From NCBI GenBank assembly GCA_015680685.1, contig MNCI01002011.1:680554-742553 (forward strand): DNA of 62,000 nucleotides, given 5' to 3'. Below, in pieces: positions 35,843-46,870 of this stretch. The position numbers and the translations under genes are program-made. Within the stretch, counting starts at the first letter, position 1; each line of letters starts with the position of its first letter. Source of the DNA: Gnetum montanum (lineage: Eukaryota > Streptophyta > Gnetopsida > Gnetales > Gnetaceae). The notes beneath the pieces are model-generated. The model saw nothing but the letters and a program-made list of their open reading frames with translations. It was not told the DNA's origin and made no database searches.

Positions 35843-37646
35843 TGTTGAGGCCAACCTCACCCATGCTAGGCATAGGGCTTTGACCAACAGTAATAACATA
35901 ACAATTTCACTTTAAATTAGTTGCAAGGTTAGATATAGAGATGCATAGGAAACTCCAAGTAGCAGCAGGAAGCTTCAAAACACTGTCATCATCTCTACTG
36001 CCGCCACTCTTCTCTACATTGTAACTGCCATGGCTATTGATATGATGAGATTTGATATTTGGTTTACTCAAGAAATTGATGATAAAGGTGGCTATGCCTG
36101 GCAGCCTTATATACACAGGCAAGGCTGTGCACGAAAGTAAATTATATCACAGATTTCAATCTCCTTTCCACGAAAAAAGACAAAAAAAAATTTCTACCGG
36201 TAGTCAATACACGACAAAGAAAATTTTACCAGTAGCCTACATTGTGATTGAAAGGAATGAAAGAATGCTTACAGTATTCAAATTCTTATAGAGATTTTGA
36301 TTTTGAATGAGAAAAATTTAGTGACATTAATTTCAGCATCTACGTTGGGTACATAAATAGGAAAAGCTATCTTCCAAATCCACATGAAACCTTTAACTGC
36401 CACGATAGCCGAACATTTAGATTTATAACAACATGAGCACAGTTGGAGGACATTCTAAAATTTACTGGGGCACCTGTGGGACGTAGTTTATAAATGGATT
36501 TAATAGTTTTACAGAGTTGCAAAGTTACTGAATGTATTGATTACATAGTGTTAGCTTATCTATTTGCTTTGATTATTTATGGTGCTTCTAATGATTCCAG
36601 AATTAAGAAAATTTGATTTGATCTATTTTTAAATTCCTTGTCAGTATAGTACCTTTAAAAAATAAAAAAATAAAAACAAAAAAGTATTTCGCATAAACCA
36701 TAAAACTTAAGGCTTTTTTTTTATTTCAGTTTTCTGCGTTGCGGTTGACGTGGCAAAGGTAGCTGGCGGTTTAGGGTTAGGGTTTCTCTCATAGGCCCCT
36801 ATTTATAATGGAGCCAGCCAAAGCCAAAAGGACAGAGAAGAGCCACAAGTCTCTTGTGGACGATAGTCTCTCTCTTTGCGCTACAGAAAATAGTAGTGAC
36901 CTAAGCACGTGAGACGTAGCAATGCACATAGACGACACCCCTGAGTAGTGGGTGACTGAAGTCCTTCTCTTCTTCCTAATATTGGGTGCACTGTCAGGAA
37001 CAGGAAAGTGGGTGTTGGCAGCAATGCATGAGGCGGTTCGTAGAAATGGCCGTAACGTACAACATGCATGCCTCTCTCCCATAAAAAGGTTGTAGCAATA
37101 GCAGCTAAGGACCTGTGAGGGCATGTGTTTCAGTTTTCTCTTCTCTCCTGCAAGAAACTGTTGCACCAAGTGGGTGACCAACAGTAACGTCTTTTTCTTT
37201 ATTTTCTTGCCTTATAACAGACGACAAACACTCTATCGCAATGAAGAATCAACAGTGAATGCCACAAACGGTGGCAAGGTGGTTTCTCTCAAAAGACAGA
37301 CAACATACCAAACAAGGGTGGTCAAGCAGCATTGGATGAGATAAATTTGAATTCAATTTTAATTTTCTTGTTGTATTTTTTTTAAGGAAAGAAAAATTGC
37401 ACAAATGTTTAATTTTGATTTTAGTTATTTTACTATGCTTTTCAAAACATAATAGAACCCTTCTAAAATTAAATTTAAGTTTTCAATATTTTGTTTAAAA
37501 TATTATTTTTATCGTTATTGTCACATAGCCCTTTCCAGCTGAGACTATTCCTGGGTTTCCGTACCCATACAGGAGGCGCCCTAGGTGATAGTCTCCTAAA
37601 ATAAGTTTTCACAGGTGTTGGCGATGTGTCCAAAATTTACACATCA
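35843..37646 (+). repeat. Tat-like gypsy T, first LTR (about 1.8 kb)
   Basis: Starts TGTTGAGGCC in the middle of Copia gag and ends TTACACATCA just before a primer-binding-site-like sequence. Nearly identical to 42032-43640 over its whole visible length. Open frames on the minus strand inside it (36789-37181, 35907-36122) recur in the second LTR only because the LTRs are duplicates. Confidence 0.88.
36745..36808 (+). promoter_or_regulatory. LTR promoter: W-box/G-box, telo-box and TATA
   Basis: TTGACGTGGC (36745-36754) overlaps a W-box core and an ACGTGGC G-box/ABRE core. TTTAGGGTTAGGGTTT (36770-36785) is a double telo-box. TATTTATAA (36800-36808) is the TATA-like box. In the second LTR the first two are kept (42950-42976), but the TATA is changed to TATTTACAA. 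Confidence 0.55.
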
Positions 37647-37867
37647 ACACCTTTTTGGCGTTAGAAGGAGGGGAGTTTCTCAACCTTTTCTTTATTTTCC
37701 TTATATATATATATATATTTTAAAAATTATCATATTTTTTATTACTGTCTATTTTTCTTGCCTCCCTNTAAAAATAAATAAAAAAATATAGCATTCAAAT
37801 GTTTTTTCCATTTTCTTTAATTTTCACAGTTTATTAGCATTTTACATTTCCTATTATTTTTCATTTT
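37647..37867 (+). other. Gypsy T leader with variant primer-binding site
   Basis: CTTTTTGGCGTTAGAAGG follows the LTR end. Athila/Tat elements normally have TTTTTGGCGCCGTTGCC here, so the 5' bases match and the rest has drifted or been replaced. Contains a single N at 37768 and a TA-rich tract near 37703-37720. Confidence 0.45.
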
Positions 37868-39517
37868 ATGAGTGACTCTTCTTACAGAACATCTCAACAA
37901 AGAACTCATACTCTTACCCCTAGTCAACTAGCTACTCATCAATTTACTTTAAGAAAACAATGAGCTTCACTTTTTCCAAGTTCAATTCCTAAGAAACCTC
38001 GGACTAAGATGACAGCCCATCAACCCCCGACTCCCTTAGTAAGAAACCCTTTTAACTTTCATAATTACCATGACATGCCAAAATCCCTTCAAAACATAAA
38101 TCTGTTCTTCGATCCTACAACCCCTACAAATGATGCCCGCCAACACATACTATGTTTTGAAACCTTACCAAGGATCCACAACATTATACATAATGATGTG
38201 GCATGCAGGGTATTTGTAACAACATTTAAGACCAAAGAAACCCAATCATTCTTAATGCTTCCTAATGCCTCTATTAACACATGGTAAGAATTCAAAAACA
38301 AGTTTTTGAATCAATTTGACAAATTTACAAGCCCTGGTATCACATCAAGCAACTTTACCAACCTAAGAAAGCTACATGGGGAAAATGTTTGAGATTATAA
38401 CCTTAGATTCCTTCATCAACTTGCCTATGTGCCAAATGAGATGCGACCACAACTAGATGGTATCCTCAACTTCTATCTCTCTACCATTGATCCATTTTTT
38501 GCTTATGCTATCAAATTTGATCCCAACATAACGGAAATACAAGGTGCAATGTCAAAAGCTATGGAATTAGAGCAAATAACCCTTATGAACAGTATCCAAA
38601 CCCAACTTGGGATGATGAGTGTTAATAACCCTATGCAATCAAACCCACTCCTACCAACTTTTCAAACGTCTAATGTTACGCCTCAAGTTGTTTCTCCTTT
38701 TCAATCAACTCAACCTTTAAGTAATTACTCACAAGGCCTCATGTCCTTTTCATTCTTACCATCCAACACTGGTTTGAATGATGACCAATTAAAAGCCTTG
38801 ATTCAATCCATTATAAACCCAAACGGGACATCAAATTATGTTGAACCACCAACCCAAACTCAAAATCAGATGACCCAAATACTCACTTCACTACAAAAAC
38901 TATCTAATGAAGTGGTTGAGCTAAATAGAAATAATAACAAAAGCCCTATACAACCAGAAAAACCAAGTGCATCAATAAATGATGATTATTGTCGTCTTCA
39001 TAATACAAGGCAACATTCCGAAAAGACTTGTCCTCAATTCATGACATTGTATGGTGATAATATCCAAGGGCAACAAAATGGGAAAACCCCTATCATGGTC
39101 CTTAATGTACCTCATGAGACAGAAAATGAAGAGGTTTCCTCATTAGAACAAGTTATGGTAGGCGATCCTAACCCACACAACACTCGCTATAGCAAAATTA
39201 GTGACATTATGAATGCTACACAACAACAAACTAGGAACAATTCCTATACACCTCTAAACAGAAGAGTTCCTAGTCAAAACAATGCAAACAACCAATTCGG
39301 GTCATCCCAAGTAATTGCCCCACAACGACCAAACTCCCCTTCTATACTTAGAAGAGTTCCATCTCAACAAGAAGCCAAAGATGAACATAAGAATTATGAT
39401 TTGGTTGAGGACTTAAAAAGAGTTAAAGCCAACATTTCGATTTATGACCTCCTACACTTTAACGAAATGAAAGAAGTGATTCAAGATATGGTTCATATAT
39501 CCATAGCCCAAAGATAA
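37868..39517 (+). pseudogene. Tat-like gypsy gag
   Basis: Starts MSDSSYRTSQQRTHTLTPSQ at 37868, with stops near 37958, 38285 and 38393. From 38429 it is open for 362 codons. Contents: gag core (FFDPTTPTNDARQHILCFET; KFTSPGITSSNFTNLRKLHG; MRPQLDGILNFYLSTIDPFF), a Gln/Asn-rich linker, and a Cys-His finger YCRLHNTRQHSEKTCPQF (about 38985-39040; C-x2-H-x5-H-x4-C), typical of Tat-type gag rather than the CCHC knuckle. It is the longest open frame in the window and the best preserved retroelement gene. Confidence 0.85.
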
Positions 39518-39583
39518 AAATCCCCAATTCCCGAAAGGCAAGTTCACTTTGCAGAAAGTCCTAACACATTATCAATACAAAAC

Positions 39584-40122
39584 ATGAATAATTCCATGTC
39601 TAGCAAAAAGGACCATTCCCCTTTTCTAACCACATTGATTATTTTAGGAAAGAATGTCCATAACTATTTAATGGATTCCGGTGCAACTATTAGTATTATG
39701 CCTCTTGATGTTTGTAACGCTTTAGGAGCACAAATGATACCACAAACTAAAAGTGTGATTCAACTTGATGGATCTAACGTACCTGTGGTAGGGTTATTAA
39801 AAGGAGCAAAGGTACAACTTAAGCAATACCCTACATTTACATGTTATACGGATATCCTAGTAGTTGACATGAAACCCACATATGGTATGCTCTTATCTAG
39901 GACTTTTGGAGCTAAGTTTGGGGGCTTCTTTAGGTCGGATTTCTCAGAATTATGGATCCCTATCAAAGGAAAGTCTAAATACATGAATATACCCCAAGAA
40001 CCCTTCTACAAACAAGTAGTAACAACCTTGGATCAACAAAATCAATCTTTGGAAGATCAAAATGCTAATCTTTATGTTGGGTTATTGAGGTTGAGTGTAG
40101 TGAACATGTTGAAAATGACTAT
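39584..40122 (+). pseudogene. Tat-like gypsy protease
   Basis: NYLMDSGATISIMPLDVCNALG gives the aspartic protease active site (DSG near 39670), followed by QLDGSNVPVVGLLKGAKVQL and YGMLLSRTFGAKFGGFF. The frame shifts at about 40075; the natural continuation is EVECSEHVENDYVSGTTKN, leading into the 40123 frame. Confidence 0.85.
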
Positions 40123-40761
40123 GTGAGTGGAACTACAAAAAATCCTATCTCTTATGCAGATCCCATCCAATCCTATCAAAGTTCTAGAGAAGGTGAAGAA
40201 AACTATGGAGACACCTTGCCTTATCAACAACACGATGGATTTTGTCTAAGTGATCCACCACCTTTAGGGGAAGACAAAGATATAAATAAGACCTTACCTC
40301 TTAAAACATTTGAAGGTGTGCTAAATTTTAACAACACATCCATGGAACATTCTCCTAGAAAAGCTATATCCGATGACCCACCAAAACCTAGACCTATCAT
40401 TGAAACTTATATTAAAGAAAAACTTTATAGAAAATGATCAAGCAAGATAAGTGTAGGTCTTGATTTTCATAATCTTAAGCATCAACAAATTGTCAAGAGA
40501 TGGTTCAATAAAAAACATCCAGTTAAAAATTTTCAAGTAGGCGATCTAGTCCTTAAGAGAGATAGAGCGTCTGGTCAAACTGGCCCTCAAACTAAGTTTT
40601 CACCTATGTGGTCAGGTCCATTCCAAATTGTAGACATCACTACCCCAAATGTGTTTAAGATTGCTGATTTGCAAGGATATAGGTTGAATAGGAATTTTAA
40701 TGCATTTCATTTGAAACATTTCTACTCAGGTACCCCACGTGGGCATCTAGTAGATTCTTAG
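40123..40761 (+). pseudogene. Gypsy T linker fused to integrase C-terminus
   Basis: Frame 40123-40437 is a linker (DPPPLGEDKDINKTLPLKTF, PPKPRPIIETYIKEK) of unknown role. After one stop comes a clear integrase tail: RWFNKKHPVKNFQVGDLVLK, FSPMWSGPFQIV (the GPF/Y module) and FNAFHLKHFYSG, ending at 40761. RT, RNase H and the integrase core are missing, so this is a gag-protease deletion derivative dependent on a helper. Confidence 0.75.
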
Positions 40762-42031
40762 TTGCATGTTTTCTTCCCCTTTTTCTTTGCATTTCATATG
40801 TATATTATTGCATTTCCATATTTTGCTTGCATTTTCATCATTTCCTTCTTAGCATATTGTTTTGATTATTGTGTTCTTCATATGATTTTAATAATCATTG
40901 GTCATTTGAGTTACTTGATATTGGGTCATCTTAACACCATTGGAAAATAATGTAGGTATAATATAATTTACTATTACTATAATATAATGCTATAAAATAT
41001 GCTTTATATTTTATAAATACTATAACTCTTTCCGATTGATTCCAAGGTTTCAGTTTATTTGTTATGTTAGATTTTGGAGCATTTGACTTATACAAACTTA
41101 TCATGTTATCATCATGAGCATGTGAGTGTAGGATATGTGATGTTGAAGAGTGGTTAGTCATAATTACTAGGTGACCTTGAAAATTCTATCCTTTCCTCTC
41201 ATAAGCCCAAGCCCTTAGGTATGATGATCCATGGCTATCCTATGAACGACAGGGTGAAGTGTGTTCATTTCTACTTGAGAACCCTTAGCCACCTAGGAGA
41301 CTTGCTATGATGCCACCAATCAAAGGCACATACACGAGGGTTGAACTGCACCATGGGCAAAGTTTCCAAAAGGACCATGCTCTTTGGCAATGTAGCTAAT
41401 TGGCCAAACTTGTGTTGGAATTCCTACCTCAAGAATGAAGTACACCATGAGCAAAGTTTTCTTAAAAAAAACAAAAAAACAAAAAATGAGGACCATGTTC
41501 ATTGGTAGTATAATAAGTTCTTGAGCGTGATGGGGTTCGGCAACAATCTTCACCCCAACCTCCATTTCCCCTTTTAAATTTAAGTTTCCAAAAGAAAAAA
41601 AAAACCAAGGAAAAATCTGAAAGTTGTGACTTACTATGATCTAACATGAGTTTTAGCTCATCCTCCTCATTAGGTTTTGTATAAATCACTTGCTCAAAAT
41701 AGTCTGCATACTTTTACTGTTTCCTTGTAAGGATATTGAGAATGAGAGCTTAAGCATATATCTACATATATATATAATTACACATATATATCTATAGATC
41801 TTAGTTAAAATAATGATAAATTATATATTTAGATTTTAATGGTTGTTTGAATGGCCTATGTCGGTGTCTCTTTCGATTATTTGGTTATTTTGATCATGTT
41901 TAGAACATTATAGTTTACTTTCAAGTTTACATTTCTTATTTCATGTTGTTTTTGTTTCCCCATCTGTTGCATTTTCATTCAAAATTTTATGGTCCTTGCA
42001 CTTGCATGCAATCTATAGTTTGGGGGCTAAG
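40762..42031 (+). other. Gypsy T 3' noncoding region and polypurine tract
   Basis: No gene. An approximate duplication carries TGCACCATGGGCAAAGTTT (about 41349) and TACACCATGAGCAAAGTTT (about 41440), each followed by AGGACCATG.TC.TTGG. The polypurine tract TTTGGGGGCTAAG is at 42019-42031, directly before the second LTR. Confidence 0.65.
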
Positions 42032-43640
42032 TGTTGAGGCCAACTTCACCCATGCTAGGCATAGGGCCTTGACCAACAGTAATAACATAACAATTGCACT
42101 TTAAATTAGTTGCAAGGTTAGATATAGAGATGCAGAGGCAACTCCAAGCAGTAGCAGGAAGCTTCAAAACATTGTCATCATCCCTATTGCCGTCACTCTT
42201 CTCTGCATTGTAACTGCCATGGCTATTGATATGATGATGAGATTTGATATTTGGTTTACTCAAGAAATTGATGATAAAGGTGGCTATGCCTAGCAGCCTT
42301 ATATACGTAGGCAAGGCTATGCATGGAAGCAAACTGTATCATAGATTTCAATCTCCTTCCCATGAAAAAAGACAAAGAAAAAAAAAGTTCTTCCAGTAGT
42401 CAATACACGGCAAAGAAAATTTTACCGGTAGCCTACGTCATGATTGACGGGAACGAAAGAACGCTTACAGTATTCAAAGTCTTATAGAGATTTTGATTTT
42501 TAATGAGCGAAATTTAGCAACATTGATTTCAGCATCTACGCTGGGTACATAAATAGGAAAAGCTATCTTCCAAATCCACATGAAACCTTTAACTGCCATG
42601 GTAGCTGAACATTTAGATTTATAACAACATGAGCAAAGTTGGAGGACATTCTAAAATTTACTGGGACACCTGTGGGACGCAGTTTATAAATGGCTTTAAC
42701 AGTTTTACAGAGTTACAAAGTTACTGAATGTATTGATTACATGGTGTTAGCTTATCTGTTTGCTTTGATTATTTATGATGCTTCTAATGATTCCAGAATT
42801 AAGAAAATTTGATTTGATCTATTTTTAAATTCCTTGTCAGCATAGTACCTTTAAAAAATAAAAAAATAAAAACAAAAATGTATTTCAACATAAACCATAA
42901 AACTTAAGGCTTATTTTTTTTTAGTTTTCCGCATTACGGTTGACGTGGCAAAGGTAGTTGGCGGTTTAGGGTTAGGATTTCTCCCGCAGGCCCCTATTTA
43001 CAATGGAGCCATCCAAAGCCAAAAGGGCATAGAAGAGCCGCAAGTCTCTCGCGGACGGTAGTCTCTCTCTCTACACTACAGAAAACAGTAGTGACCAAGG
43101 CATGTGAGATGCAGCAATGCACACAGACGACGCCCCCGAGCAGTGGGTGACTGAAGTCCTTCTCTTCTTCCTGATATTGGGGGCACTGTCAGGAATAGGA
43201 AAGTAGGTGTTGGCAGCAATGCATGAGGCAGTTCGTAGAAATAGCCGTAACGTACAACATGCACACCTCTCTCCCCTACAATGGCTGTAGCAATAGCAGC
43301 TAAGGACCTGTGAGGGTGTGTGTTTCAGTTTTCTCTTCTCTCCTGCAAGAAGTTGTTGCACCAAGCGGGTGACCAGCAGTAACGTCTTTTTCTTTATTTT
43401 CTTACCTTATAACAGACGACAAACACTCTATCGCAATGAAGAATCAACAGTGAACGCCACAAACGGTGGCAGGGTGGTTTCTCTCAAACAGTAGACAACA
43501 CACCAAACAAGGGTGGTTAAGCAGCATTGGATTGGATAAATTTGAATTTAATTTTAATTTTCTTATTGTATTTTTTTAAGGAAAGAAAAATTGCACAAAT
43601 GTTTAATTTTGATTTTAGTTATTTTACTATGCTTTTCAAA
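42032..43640 (+). repeat. Gypsy T second LTR, end lost in gap
   Basis: Starts TGTTGAGGCC after the polypurine tract and matches 35843-37450 at about 94% by eye. Its last 200 or so bases fall in the N run. Confidence 0.88.
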
Positions 43641-43903
43641 NNNNNNNNNNNNNNNNNNNNNNNNNNNNNNNNNNNNNNNNNNNNNNNNNNNNNNNNNNNN
43701 NNNNNNNNNNNNNNNNNNNNNNNNNNNNNNNNNNNNNNNNNNNNNNNNNNNNNNNNNNNNNNNNNNNNNNNNNNNNNNNNNNNNNNNNNNNNNNNNNNNN
43801 NNNNNNNNNNNNNNNNNNNNNNNNNNNNNNNNNNNNNNNNNNNNNNNNNNNNNNNNNNNNNNNNNNNNNNNNNNNNNNNNNNNNNNNNNNNNNNNNNNNN
43901 NNN
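43641..43903. other. Assembly gap (263 N)
   Basis: Run of N. By comparison with the first LTR it should contain the LTR end and the primer-binding site. Confidence 0.99.
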
Positions 43904-44065
43904 AATTATTTTACTTTTCTAAAATTTTGTAATTTTAATTTTACTTCTAAAAATTAAAAAAAATAATAAAAAAAATAAAAAAATATAGCATTCAAATGTT
44001 TTTTTCCATTTTCTTTAATTTTCACAGTTTATTAGCATTTTACATTTCTTGTTATTTTTTATTTT

Positions 44066-44388
44066 ATGAGTGACTCTTCTTAGAGAACATCTCAACAAAG
44101 AACTCATCCTCCTACCCCTAGTCAACTAGCTACTCGTCAATTTACTTTGAGAAAACAACGAGCTTCACTTTTTCCAAGTTCAATCCCTAAGAAACCTTGG
44201 ACTAAGATGGTAGCCCATCAACCCCCGGCTCCCTTAGTAAGAAACTCTTTTAACTTTCATAATTACCATGACATACCAAAATCCCTTCAAAACATAAATC
44301 TATTCTTCGATCCTACAACCCCTACAAATGATGCCTGCCAATACATACTATGTTTTGAAACCTTACTAGGGATCCACAACATTATATA
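44066..44388 (+). pseudogene. Second partial gypsy T gag after the second LTR
   Basis: The sequence from 43950 repeats 37780-38190: the same leader, then MSDSS followed by a stop at codon 6, then RTSQQRTHPPTPSQ..., NFHNYHDIPKSLQNINLFFD. Where the first copy has a stop (QFTLRKQ*) this one reads RKQRASLF. It breaks off at 44388 into Copia gag. The order is therefore LTR - internal - LTR - internal fragment, a tandem arrangement. Confidence 0.82.
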
Positions 44389-45246
44389 TAGCTTTTCTTT
44401 CAAGAAGAGTTTAATGGCTTCGTGCAAGAAAGGGAAGAAGTCTTAATCAATCAGGCTCCAACCAATCCAACTCTAAAGGTAAGGAGAAAGCTAAAATTTT
44501 TAATTCTAATTTTGATGATTTTTCAATATAATGTTGAATATGTGGAGGAAGAGGCCATATGGCCTTGGAATATCCTAGAAATGACAAGTTACAACAAAAA
44601 GAGAGGATTGATGTGGATATGAAAAAGACCAACTTCTACACTAGTTGGGATGATGATGAGAAAATTAAGAATAAGTGGGTAACTCCACAAAGGATTCTCA
44701 CCTTATTTGTAGGGCACTTACAAATGAAAATTCATTACAAATTTATGATAAACCATGAGGTAAGTATGATGAAAGGTATAGTAAATTAGGTGAAGAAATT
44801 CTTATCCCACATTATCTACTTAAGAAGGCAAAGAAAAATGTGTATAGAAAATTTTCTAAAATTCATACCTTATCTTCCAGATTAAAAGGAGAAATCTCAT
44901 ACATAAAGGATGAGATTCAACTACTAACCCCATTAGATAAACAGAAATGCAAGGATTCTCAAGAAGGAGGGATCCATGAAAATTAGCCTAAGGGTGAAGA
45001 TTTGGAAGAAATGACTTAATGACTTGCAATATGATTGTGATTTATGGATTGTAATATGGTTGTGATTTATGGAACATAGTGTACCATTGGGATCTAGTGG
45101 ATATATTTAAACCAGTGTCATGAGCAATATTGTGATTATATGTCTTAATAAATTATGAGTTGAATAACTATAGTAAGGATGTATCATCTTTAGATCAATT
45201 GATTTTTGGACCTACTAACCCATTTTCTTAAGTTTTGGACATCACT
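44389..45246 (+). pseudogene. Copia C2 gag, C-terminal part and 3' region
   Basis: Copia gag resumes: FSFKKSLMASCKKGKK, then a knuckle reading C-stop-ICGGRGHMALEYP (44532-44576; CCHC with one codon lost and the last Cys changed), RNDKLQQKERIDVDMKKTNF and YTSWDDDEKIKNKW. This is followed by noncoding sequence to the polypurine tract (45247-45263). No protease-to-RNase H remains. Confidence 0.75.
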
Positions 45247-45263
45247 AAAAAGGGGGAGATTCT

Positions 45264-46374
45264 TGACCTTTTGGTATGCCAAAACCTTAAAGAAAATGGA
45301 GAACAAAAAGAAAAATTTTTTGTCATGGATGATGTGTTTACAAGACATGAACAAGAACTCCACATTAAGACTAAGGACTCAAGGAAAACAAGATCTACAA
45401 CAAATTGACAAAGTAAAGATCTAATGAGCCAACATGAGAGCATGAATGAGCATGGATTGAAACCAAAGACTACAAACCAAATGAAGATGCTCCAAGGATT
45501 AGAAAGAAGCCAAATTAACAAAAGAAATCCTTAGGAACTAGAGTTTAAGAGTTGAGGAGACGTCTCCAGAAATAGTAGACATCTCTATCAAGAAGAGAGA
45601 AATCATAGAAAGACGTTTATGAGAAATAATAGACATCTTCATCTAAAAGAAGACATCTCTAGGGAGACGTCTCTATAAAGACAACCCACTTTAGAATGAG
45701 ACATCTCTCTAGAATTAAGGTAGATCTTAGGTGGATGTCCCAATTTCAAAGGAGATGTCTACACTAGCCGTTTCATGTTTGAGGCTATAGGAAGACATCA
45801 AATTCTTGAGGATTCTGCAAGTTTTGTCAACATTAAAGAAATCATTGTCATATTTATGCTCTTGTACTATTGTCCTTCATTGTCACATCATTTGCTTGGT
45901 TGTATGTTAATTGTATGTTGAATTGAGCTTCAATGAAAAGGACTTGTAATTGTAGTTACATTCTTTCCTTGTATCATTTATTTTTCTTCTTTCCCTACAG
46001 GCCATCTGTATTGAGCTTGTTGGAATCCTATAGGATTGAGTGGTTTTGCAATGCCAAAACACTCTGGAGTGAAGCTTAAATTTGTAAAGGTTGTGGAATC
46101 CTCTAAACCATATTTTGAGCTTGTTGGGACCTTGTAGGATTAAAAGATTTTGCAGCAATGAAGCTCTTTGTAGCAAAGCTCAAATATTGTAAAGGTTGTG
46201 GTTTCCTCTAAACCACATTTTAAAAGATACAAAGTCTAGAGGTGTGCAAGGAATCTACCCTTCGAGTGTGGACTACCCAAGTTGGGTTTTCACATAATTT
46301 TTGGTGTGTTTTCTGTGACAGGTTTGACTTCAAGTTGAGGAACTTATTCAACCCCACTTCTAAGTTCTTGATCA
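45264..46374 (+). repeat. Copia C2 3' LTR
   Basis: 1111 bp, TGACC...GATCA, directly after AAAAAGGGGGAGATTCT. It is the undisturbed reference for the interrupted 5' LTR. Confidence 0.9.
45559..45759 (+). promoter_or_regulatory. GAYRTC palindromic hexamer array in Copia LTR
   Basis: Self-complementary hexamers at 45559 (GACGTC, within a 12-bp perfect palindrome GGAGACGTCTCC), 45578, 45612, 45632, 45652, 45666, 45700, 45734 and 45754. Steps are 19, 34, 20, 20, 14, 34, 34, 20. The 5' LTR keeps the same steps either side of its nested insertion. A possible TATA (CTATAAAG) is at 45673-45680. Confidence 0.6.
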
Positions 46375-46870
46375 TCGGCTTCTCTATTCTTATCCTAACC
46401 AAGTTGGAAAATTGGTAAAACAAGTAGTATTTCATAAGCTCTTCGAAAATATAGAAGGACAAAATATTTCTATTTAAATAGTATTAAGGGAGCTCTTAAT
46501 TCGAATGCATACTATTTATTTGCTACTATTCCCTATGAGTAGCAAATCAAGAATGGGTTCTTATCATGTGAGTGTTGAAATAGGTAAATAACTCAAAATT
46601 CCTCTTGAAGAATAAATATGTCAACTATGCAATAGAAATAGTATTAAAGATGAATACCACATTTTACTTCAATATCCTAATTGGAGCATATTAGACATAA
46701 ATGGGATATTATAGTTGGAAATTTTGTTGATTTGTTCTAAATGTTACTGAGAATACTCAATAATTTTCTTAATAATGTTTTCAAAACTCATAGTATGTAT
46801 ATTTCTACTGTCCAATAGATTTAGAGGGTCTATGGACATGGATGTAATAAAATCTTAATTTTCAAATTTT
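46375..46870 (+). pseudogene. LINE ORF2, C-terminal part after Copia C2
   Basis: Continues the 30.95-33.65 kb LINE: SKSRMGSYHVSVEIGK, then ICQLCNRNSIKDEYHILLQY and PNWSIF, the C-x2-C...H-x4-C-like finger at the end of plant LINE ORF2 (last Cys read as Tyr). A T-rich stretch follows at 46860-46872. No clean poly(A) tail. Confidence 0.65.

Larger units (their letters stand above)
33647..46374 (+). mobile_element. Ty1/Copia element C2, internally deleted and nested
   Basis: Inserted in the LINE. It has a 5' LTR (33647-35380), a tRNA-Met-type primer-binding site (TGGTATTAGAGCTTG, 35386-35400), gag N-terminus (35432-35842), gag zinc knuckle (44532-44576), a polypurine tract (AAAAAGGGGGAGATTCT, 45247-45263) and a 3' LTR (45264-46374). 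The whole pol region is missing. Gag is interrupted by gypsy element T (35843-44388). I found no convincing target duplication at the outer ends. Confidence 0.88.

Noticed and set aside
36770-36785. Telomere-type TTTAGGG units as interstitial telomere
   Set aside because: Only two units, in the promoter position of an LTR and repeated in its sister LTR; a telo-box fits better.
36789-37181. 130-residue minus-strand open frame conserved at 43071-43364
   Set aside because: Both copies lie in the two LTRs of element T, so their similarity comes from LTR duplication. Composition and lack of any domain suggest chance.
42027-42332. Minus-strand open frame repeated at 35907-36122
   Set aside because: LTR duplication again; no domain, no start context, runs across the LTR boundary.
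43527-43922. Long plus-strand 'ORFs' across 43641-43903
   Set aside because: They consist mostly of N translated as X.
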